From positions 128,598,754 to 128,662,753 of the forward strand of contig CP136061.1 in assembly GCA_032622095.1 (NCBI GenBank): a stretch of 64,000 bases of DNA. The letters are read 5' to 3'. Shown here piece by piece: positions 57,288 through 64,000 of the stretch (the stretch's first letter is position 1; each line of letters starts with the position of its first letter). This stretch comes from Siphonodentalium dalli (taxonomy: Eukaryota; Mollusca; Scaphopoda; Gadilida; Siphonodentaliidae). A program made the translations under genes and the position numbers. The notes beneath the pieces are model-generated. The model was given only the letters and a program-made list of their open reading frames with translations. It ran no database searches and was not told the origin of the DNA.

Positions 57288-57411
57288 CTGAGACGAAGTT
57301 GAAGATAGGACCAACTGGAAGTCTGAATTCTAATGGATGGAAGAGGCCGGCGCCTGGTGGAGCAGAGTGGTCGATACCGGCTAACTGTGGACTAATAAGT
57401 TCCTCACCAAC
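57288..57411 (-). CDS. FLN: Filamin exon: linker and start of Ig repeat 16
   Basis: Residues 15-55 of the window protein start VGEELISPQLAGIDH and end VGPIFNFVS. The acceptor is cccttccag and the donor gtaattt. The first half is a Pro/Gly-rich linker in the hinge-1 position. The second half (LEFRLPVGPIFNF) corresponds to the first strand of filamin repeat 16, which in vertebrates is an atypical repeat that packs against repeat 17. Phase 0 in, phase 1 out; the split codon gives Ala with the next exon. Confidence 0.85.
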
Positions 57412-58013
57412 CTGGAAGGGCAGGCAATATTCATATAATGTGATGTGAATACCAATAGAAAAATGAATTAAGGAGGATTGATGTCAATTATGAATGGGGA
57501 TTTCCATGCAAATCTCCAAAGCAAAATGTACATATGAAACAGTCATCCTGGAACTCAGGCAGATATACAATCAGATAGTTACAATGCTTACCCATCAGGT
57601 CCGTAATTTAAATAATAAATTTTAACTTAAAACTCATTTTTAAGTAGAATTCTCAGGAATTTCAATTCATGGCCTTCATTTAAACAAAAATGAAAAATTC
57701 CCAATTAAATTCCAAATATGCTTTTATAGGGATATTTTCTTAGCCAATCAGCCAGATAAATACCTTTGTTATCATTGTCAAGTCAACATATATCCTAATA
57801 TTTATGACACTATTCAACTTTGCTCTGGAGACTAACATGAGAACCCTCATTTAAAATTGGTCACTTGACCTCCTTAACTAAGGCAATATCCATGTATATT
57901 GAACGCAGTCATTTCAATGGAAAAATGAGTACATGTATATCACACCCTAATTCGAGAGAGGCATCAAGAGTGAGTGTCACAGCAGTCAATAAAAAGAGAG
58001 TTATCCTGCTCAA
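57412..58013. other. Intron sequence, nothing recognised
   Basis: Filamin intron DNA between the exon at 57288-57411 and a hAT-like repeat; no exon or terminal repeats seen. Confidence 0.5.
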
Positions 58014-58424
58014 AAAGGTGATGAACATTTGTAGAATGAAGTCCCCAGATGGTGTATTTAGTGATGCTATCCTGCACAGCAGGCTAGAGTCACTAAATTC
58101 ACCCTCTGTGGACCTCATTCTGCTCAGGCCTCATATTCTCTGGAAAGTATCTTTATTATCATACTAAACACAAATTTCCTTTCTTTAGAAAGTTTCTTTT
58201 TCTTTTTTAATTTAGTTTCTCTATATTCCAAAATTGGCAGACGACATATGCATAATCGAGGAGCCCAATGGGAACTTAAATATGTGTCTAGGTTTCCCAT
58301 GCAGAATGAGGTTGCCAGAGGATGAACTTGTGGATGCTACACCCATGTGCAGGGTAGCGTCACTAAATTCACCCTCTGGAGACCTCACTCTGCAAATGTC
58401 TGCCACCATATTTTGAGGCCTGAT
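58014..58424. mobile_element. hAT-like MITE (CAAGCCTTG family), decayed long form
   Basis: Two palindromic blocks (ggtgtatttagtgatgctat / gagtcactaaattcaccctc and gatgaacttgtggatgctac / gcgtcactaaattcaccctc) and the right end ccaccatattttgaggcctg. The left terminus is eroded. Confidence 0.65.
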
Positions 58425-58456
58425 CCTGAATGAAATTTTGTAGATCAGAAAGCAAA

Positions 58457-58635
58457 TACAGTAATGCCCTAAATAATCGACTCCTTAACCACAGCAGAAT
58501 TATGGGTAATTTTTCAGGATTTAGTCGGAAATATGGCTTGATGAATGGCAACAAGCCATATTTCCGACTAAATCCTGAAACATTACCCATAATTCTGCTG
58601 TGGTTAAGGAGTCGATCATTTAGGGCATTACTGTA
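58457..58635. mobile_element. TA-flanked fold-back MITE, copy 14 (short centre)
   Basis: Both ends with TA flanks; the arms meet at ggcttgatgaatggcaacaagcc. In the filamin intron 57412-61302. Confidence 0.9.
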
Positions 58636-59212
58636 CTATATGATTATACTTTTGTTCATGTTAGTTAATTTGAGGAAGCCAACATTTATGAAATCTATTC
58701 CACTATTCCATGTGGAGCTCTATTGTTAGGAATGATACACTGCAGTATATAGTTTGTACATGTTCCGAATAGCTTCAGAATTATACTATAGAAAGGACTG
58801 TAACATGTGTGTGATTTCATGACTGATGTTGCTAGTTTGCACCCAACATACAACATTCATGATAAAATAACCTCATGTGAAGCGAGGTGTGAGGTGGAGT
58901 GAGAACAAATATATGACATGATGCTGGTATTAGTTTTTTTCAGATTTCACAACACTCAAATGCCCATATTTTGTGATGTGATTAGTGCGAACTTGTGAGG
59001 AAATTCTCAAAGAAAGAAATTTCTGAAACAGAAAAGAGTGGAACTCGAAGAAAGAAACAATAAATTCAAAGAATTTGCATGCAGGTATTAATAGAATGCA
59101 GTCCGAGACCTAGATTTTACAGTTCCCTATGTGGGATTTAAGTCTAAAGGTGAGGTAGGTTGTCCAATTCAGAAAGTCCAGCAAGATATAGTGTAGATAG
59201 TTCACAGAAAGT
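58636..59212. other. Intron sequence, nothing recognised
   Basis: Filamin intron DNA without a feature that I can support. Confidence 0.5.
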
Positions 59213-60040
59213 ACTGTATACACCCATCAGTAAGCCCAAGGGCCCATGAATTGTTTGATATAAACACTTGGGACTGGGCATGTACCTTTGCGGATCCCCG
59301 CATGCAAAATCTCAGCTTGCTTTCATAGTGCTAATCCAATGTCATATTTCATATGATCATGATGTATAATTTTTCATTTAATGAAAATAATTTGGTTTGC
59401 GTTTTATTATGTTAGATATGTACTTAAAATAAGACACTAAGATCATCTTATATATTGTAATACAGCATTTTGTGTAGTATTGCAATGCAAATTAGCTGGA
59501 GAAATGCTATTTTTGTGCATTAAGTTTTGTCATCTTCATTCAGAGTTAACCCTTTGGGGAGTATCTGTAACGTCATATACATGACATCATGAGTAAATTT
59601 AACGTCAACGTCATAGCAATAATTATTAACAAGTTCGGGTCAAAAAGGTCCAATAATTCGTTTTAATATATGTGAATTTTTTTAACATGTGTTATCATAA
59701 TCGATTGCACTTATACATTTGGGATATTATATTAATCCAAATAATTCCTATACAAATCATTTAGAAATCAGATGATTTATTGAAGTTATGCCTACATAAA
59801 ATAACACTTCCTGAAACGACATATATGTCGTTCTACTCCTCAACTGATAGACGACATATATGTCGTTCTACTCGCCAAAGGGTTAACCTGACATCAATGT
59901 ATGCTCGCCCTCTAAGTTCAAAAAATTTTGGTGGGCTTATCAAGTTATCGGGAACCATCCCATGATTTTTTTTTAGGATAAAAAACATAGACTGGGCTTA
60001 TCCTCAGGGATGGGCTTACTGACGGGTGTATACAGTATTG
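59213..60040. mobile_element. Element with ends tactgtatacacccgtcagtaagccc, interrupted
   Basis: gtactgtatacacccatcag with taagccc at the left pairs with gggcttactgacgggtgtat acagta at the right. A 333-bp piggyBac-like MITE sits inside (59550-59882). A second inner pair (gactgggcatgtacc; gactgggcttatcc) is direct rather than inverted. No transposase is present. Confidence 0.65.
59550..59882 (-). mobile_element. piggyBac-like MITE, 333 bp, second copy, nested
   Basis: Same element as 17636-17968 in opposite orientation and of identical length, flanked by TTAA (59546-59549 and 59883-59886). Ends CCCTTTGGGGAGTA and TACTCGCCAAAGGG. Confidence 0.92.
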
Positions 60041-60189
60041 AGTTACAACTGATATTCAATAAAAATATTCATTACTATATATAAAATTATATCATAGAGA
60101 TGGAGTTCTTTCTCCAGCTGGGTATGTAGACTTTTGAGACAATTATTCATTTAGCTGATTTCATCCGTTTCACATCACAAGCCATATAC

Positions 60190-60690
60190 ACGGTGGGGAA
60201 TCACGTAGTTTCGAGTTGATAAGTATCACGTGTTCAAAATGGCCGAGGCAATCGGAAATGCGACCAGAAATGAGCAAAAAGGTCATAAACTGAGATATGA
60301 CATATTGCGTAGTATTTTATCAGCTACCAGCAGATGCTATACTATTCAAGCGAGATGATACCTCATTTGTGTCCAAATTAACATTTGGTTTCTCTGACAT
60401 TCTGACCAAAGTTGTCAGTCATAGGATTCTCCAAGATGTGCGAACTTGTGCATTCCACGCACCACGACTGGCAACTTTGTCAGGATGTTATAGAAAACAA
60501 CTGAGTATTTCCGAACAAATAAGGTATCAGCTTGTTTAAAAAATAAACTAGCATATGCTCCTAACAGTCAAATGCTGTGTTTTGTGTCAGCTCCTCATAT
60601 ATTATGTTTTTTGTGCGTGTGCACAAGCCTGTGCCATTTTGTATGTGTGGTACTCAACAACCTCGATATCACGTGATTCCCCATCATGAT
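60190..60690. mobile_element. Inverted-repeat element (ggtggggaatcacgt ends) with 80-codon frame
   Basis: ggtggggaatcacgtagttt with cgagttga pairs with tcaacaacctcgatatcacg and tgattccccat. A frame at 60297-60539 (YQLPADAILFKRDDTSFVSK in part) is GC-richer than its surroundings but matches nothing I know; it may be a transposon gene remnant. Confidence 0.55.
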
Positions 60691-61302
60691 ATAGCCTTGA
60701 TTTCAGGCAACATTACTGACATACATGTAGGGTAAAAATTTAATTTATAACCCAATATTATTATGGCCATAAGCAGCCCATTGCAAATAATATTCTAAGA
60801 AAACTTCATATATTTTGATATTGTTAATGTTGCTGGATTGCACCCATGAAGACTGTATTATACAGTCTCCATGGGTGCAATTAAGCACACAGTATTGTGA
60901 CTAGTTGATTCAATACTGAAGGCAGAACCAAATATAGAAACAACCCCATGGAAAATGAAACCAGTGATTTAATATCCAACAAATCTCAACTGATGTTAAC
61001 CAAAATTTGCAACTGTATGAAAGATCAAAGCATGATTTGAATTGACATTTAATCTTCTAACATCATATTAAAATAGGTCGCAAAAATTAAACACTTTTAT
61101 AAATGGACTTTATATGGCTCTGAAAGAATGAACTGATAGAAATTTCTGCCTCAAAAAGTACAGTCTGCTTCTGATCTGTTTCTGCCAAGAATATTTGAAT
61201 ATCTGACCGCTGTTACTGAAAACCAGGCTATAAGACAGGATTGAATCAGTTTGTAAAAATTTAAATTTCTTCTAACCGTTTTCGCTATTTATGACTACTT
61301 AC
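60691..61302. other. Intron sequence with one short hairpin
   Basis: At 60837-60882 ttgcacccatgaagactgta and tacagtctccatgggtgcaa form a near-perfect hairpin with one unpaired base. Nothing else is recognised. Confidence 0.55.
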
Positions 61303-61344
61303 CGGTTTTTGTAAATATTTCTGATAATCCTCTGGGCTGACAGC
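61303..61344 (-). CDS. FLN: Filamin microexon, hinge-1-like linker
   Basis: This is a 42-nt exon of 14 codons reading AVSPEDYQKYLQKP, phase 0 at both ends. The acceptor is ccctacag just right of 61344 and the donor gtaagtag lies left of 61303. It runs in frame into the next exon (VGEELISPQ). Its position between Ig repeat 15 and repeat 16 corresponds to the hinge-1 linker of vertebrate filamins, although the residues are not alike. A length divisible by three with phase 0 edges means it could be skipped without a frameshift, so it may be an alternative cassette. It is the most 5' filamin exon I can find; the rest lies beyond the window. Confidence 0.72.
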
Positions 61345-62344
61345 CTGTAGGGAAACACACATGGGAGAATCGTGAAAATCATGGTTACATGCAAAAACAT
61401 GCTAAAGACTCATCAGTCTCTGGCTCCAAAGATTAAAAAAATAATTAATTTGTGAAATGAAGAATAGATTCACTCTGTTAAAAAGAGAAAATAACTCAGA
61501 AATCCACAAATCAATGAGTAAATGAATATTAATGAGAGTCAAATGAGATTTAGTTATGGCTTGCAATTAAATGAAGTTCCATCATATCTAGTTAATTTTA
61601 ATGTATTTCTGAATAACACTTAAAGATGGTCTATCTCTTCTGGGCCACAATTTCAACAACTTAGTTTTTATAAATCCTGATTTCCAGACTACAAATAGCC
61701 ATTTATGAACAAAATAGAGATAAAACTGGAGATCGTGTATATTATTTGTCTATAAAGGCATATAGAGTGATTTTTTTTTATTGTAATTTGTGGTAATCTC
61801 TTAGCTGATCTGCAATTTTCTGTGATTGAGGGTGTTAACAAGATAGAGTTCTCCATCTTGCTATGCTCTTGGTACTCTGAACATTTTCAGATTATTTTTC
61901 TAAAAATAGCCCCTAAAACTGTCCCATGAATGTCCTAATAAATTCTAAATAAAATTAACATTAATTGATAGCTTTTCTGGACAGAAGTCCTGGGAAGAGA
62001 TAGATCATCTTTAAATATTATATCATTACTACATATTCATATAAACATACTATCAACTAATTAAACTGTTGATTGCACAATGTAATTAATATTATTATAA
62101 AACTCAGAAAATATACTGAACCAATATACAAGAGATTTAAGATATATACAATTTAAAACAATTGGTTATATGTTTCTTATATACAAACACAAATAGTCTT
62201 AGCACTCTATATAAACTACATGGTTAAATGTTCAGTGTAAGCAGATATATGTATAGAGCGGAACAACTCAACGATAGAAATTTTGCAACTAATTGACTTA
62301 AGTTTCAAAAGTACTACTGGTATAATATGGTAGTTTGATACAAA
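61345..62344. other. Filamin upstream intron, nothing recognised
   Basis: AT-rich DNA 5' of the microexon on the filamin strand. The words gatggtctatctcttct (61625) and agaagtcctgggaagagatagatcatct (61983) are inverted relatives, perhaps ends of a small element. Confidence 0.45.
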
Positions 62345-62566
62345 TACAGTAATGCCCTAAGTAAAAACTCCTTAACCACAGCAGAATTATTGGTAATTTT
62401 TCAGGATTTAGTTGGAAATATGGCTTGTTGCCATTCATCGGAAAGCTCTCACTGAGAGTGAGAGCTTTCCGATGAATGGCAACAAGCCATATTTCCGACT
62501 AAATCCTGAAAAATTACCTATAATTCTGCCGTGTTTAAGGAGTCGATTATTTAGGGCATTACTGTA
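62345..62566. mobile_element. TA-flanked fold-back MITE, copy 15
   Basis: Full-length hairpin with TA flanks, centre gctctcactgagagtgagagc. Confidence 0.92.
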
Positions 62567-62954
62567 TAAGGTCTCTCAGAAAAGAATATATCTAGGTGAC
62601 AATCTCATGCTATTTAATTCCAGAAAAGTTTAGAGAAAATGCACTAAGTTTTCTTAGTTTTATGAGTGAGAGAGCTCTGTGTTTCTAGACAAAAATGAAA
62701 CAATTGTGCCCAAATAGCAGTAAAAGCAGAAAGAAGGCTCTTGGGTGAGGGTGTTTTTAGATATATGTGGGGAATAAAGCGATAATAAAATTTATTGATA
62801 ATCATAACTTGCAAAGCATAACTGTGATCTATCAGATGCCAGATGATAGATGAAAGAATCTGTTATCTATGATCTAAACTAAACAGATGCACATGCACTC
62901 ACGCTCAACTCAACCCAAATGTATTAATTAATACCTGAACATGAAGATAAGACC
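62567..62954. other. Filamin upstream intron, nothing recognised
   Basis: Unassigned AT-rich DNA between two fold-back copies. Confidence 0.45.
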
Positions 62955-63101
62955 TACAGTAATGCCCTAAATAATTCATCAGAAAACTCTCAGTGAGAGC
63001 TTTCCGATGAATGGCAACAAGCCATATTTCCGACTAAATCCTGAAAAGTTACCCATAATTCTGATGTGGTTAAGGAGTCGATTATTTAGGGCATTACTGT
63101 A
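62955..63101. mobile_element. TA-flanked fold-back MITE, copy 16 (left arm mostly deleted)
   Basis: TACAGTAATGCCCTAAATAA joins to ttcatcagaaaactctcagt and a complete right arm with TA at its end. Confidence 0.9.
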
Positions 63102-63640
63102 TAGAAAGGGGTTCACATGGGGCCCTCTGATCCAGGGGGAGCAAGACTAGGGGCATCCTATAGAGTACATTGTTACCATGATTTATACCATATGGACCTC
63201 AGATCCTCAACAATAATTACCATGATAGTGGTAGTGACAATACATATGACTATAAGGCATTTACAAATCATATTCTTATCTTAATAGAAAACTCAGTGAA
63301 ATATTTTGTAATTTACTGCTTGACAGTGTTTGTGTATGGTAATATTATAAACATTTACATCATAAACTGTTGATAACAGTGTCAGAAAAAGAAACGTGTG
63401 ACTCCTTATAAATTTGTAACCCAGGTATCCCATTTTTTCAAAAAAATATTTGACCCACTTAGAGGAGGCCTCTCATAGCATTGCATACTTAGTGTTGAAG
63501 CCCCATCGTTATAAATATTGAGATAAACATCACTATATTCAGCAAGATGTATGAAAGGAAGAATACACATGAATTCCACAAATTTCTAATCCAAAATTCC
63601 ATCTAATTAAATTTTCAAAGACCCCAAGTGTGAATCTCAA
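63102..63640. other. Filamin upstream intron, nothing recognised
   Basis: Unassigned DNA; no exon with flanking splice signals and filamin-like translation was found. Confidence 0.45.
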
Positions 63641-64000
63641 CAGAGTTAACGAGAGGCCGATCATGATCGGCAGATGTTTAACCCATACCTTGGCTACAGC
63701 GATGAGCTATAACTCATAAATCCTTACCCCATCCTTTTCATGAGTGCAAAACTTTAAACAATTCACACCTTACTATTAAGTTCACAAGTGGAATCACACT
63801 TATTGGGCACCTTGCTCACATTAACACAATTGTTTTTTTCTGGAAAAAGAGTCATAACTCCTTTAAAATTAATCGGATCAAACCCATATTCGAACTCGAT
63901 CTGTATTTTGGGCTGTGAAACTCACATACCGAATTTGATTCCAATCAGATGGTTGAGTTATGGCAGAATGCTTGAATTCTAAGTTGAAAAAGGGCCATAA
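63641..64000. repeat. Dispersed repeat: inverted relative of 29340-29640, then 160-bp family
   Basis: 63652-63790 (aacgagaggccgatcatgat, catgagtgcaaaact, cacaagtggaatcacact) mirrors 29460-29640. From about 63830 a unit of the 1-500 family in reverse orientation (aacccatattcgaactcgat, aagttgaaaaagggccataa) runs to the window edge. Confidence 0.7.

Larger units (their letters stand above)
32388..61344 (-). other. FLN: Filamin gene, 3' part (18 coding exons)
   Basis: This entry spans the filamin coding exons in the window. Filamin is a cytoplasmic homodimer that cross-links F-actin and scaffolds integrins and signalling proteins through its C-terminal Ig repeats. The exons, 5' to 3', are 61303-61344, 57288-57411, 54741-54881, 52471-52599, 48529-48702, 47844-48005, 47359-47562, 46783-46935, 44781-44909, 40657-40821, 39327-39428, 38751-38888, 37622-37752, 37009-37126, 35726-35896, 34128-34343, 33263-33460 and 32388-32575. 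They total 2685 nt (894 aa plus stop). Introns are phase 1 except three phase 0 introns: before 57411, and on both sides of the junctions at 37622/37126 and at the window-edge side of 61344. Order matches vertebrate filamin: hinge 1, R16-R23, hinge 2, R24. Fifteen or so upstream repeats and the calponin-homology actin-binding region are outside. Whether it is orthologous to all of FLNA/B/C cannot be told, since those are vertebrate duplicates. Confidence 0.95.

Overview
This window is AT-rich animal genomic DNA, most likely from a marine mollusc and probably a bivalve. The evidence is an intron-rich gene structure with metazoan GT-AG splice sites, a filamin gene very close to vertebrate filamins, and tandem-array transposable elements with terminal hairpins that resemble the pearl/Helentron-associated elements described from bivalves. 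There is no bacterial-style operon, rRNA gene or CRISPR array. The species call is inference.

Only two protein-coding genes can be supported. On the + strand, 5450-5666 is the last coding exon of a TMEM115-like Golgi membrane protein; the rest of that gene lies left of the window. On the - strand, 18 coding exons between 61344 and 32388 encode the C-terminal part of a filamin: hinge-1-like linker, Ig repeats 16 to 23, hinge 2, dimerisation repeat 24 and the stop codon. I derived each exon edge from splice sites and phase. The coding pieces sum to 2685 nt, exactly 895 codons (894 residues plus stop), with no frameshift or internal stop. The actin-binding domain and repeats 1-15 must lie beyond the right edge. 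The two genes converge tail to tail across about 26.7 kb of repeat-rich DNA.

Layout: 1-500 short tandem repeats; 1893-2283 a GC-rich inverted-repeat element; 2354-5438 tandem-array elements whose end abuts the TMEM115 acceptor; 5667-17160 a succession of hAT-like, TTAA-flanked and TA-flanked fold-back elements plus a tRNA-derived SINE candidate; 17159-26260 a cluster of 164-bp-unit arrays with a recent tandem duplication; 26260-32387 diverged repeats and unassigned DNA; 32388-61344 filamin, whose introns are packed with the same mobile families; 61345-64000 upstream filamin intron.

The most informative observations are structural. Paralogous empty sites define the exact insertion points of two elements (18269-22825 and 17636-17968). 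Several elements are nested with target duplications intact. Sixteen copies of one near-perfect hairpin element occur, ten of them in filamin introns. The strangest object is 45552-46273, built from thirteen exact copies of the palindrome ACTTAAGT inside a long inverted repeat and lodged in a filamin intron made almost wholly of mobile DNA. One filamin intron has a GC donor, and part of one filamin exon is duplicated in the adjacent intron.
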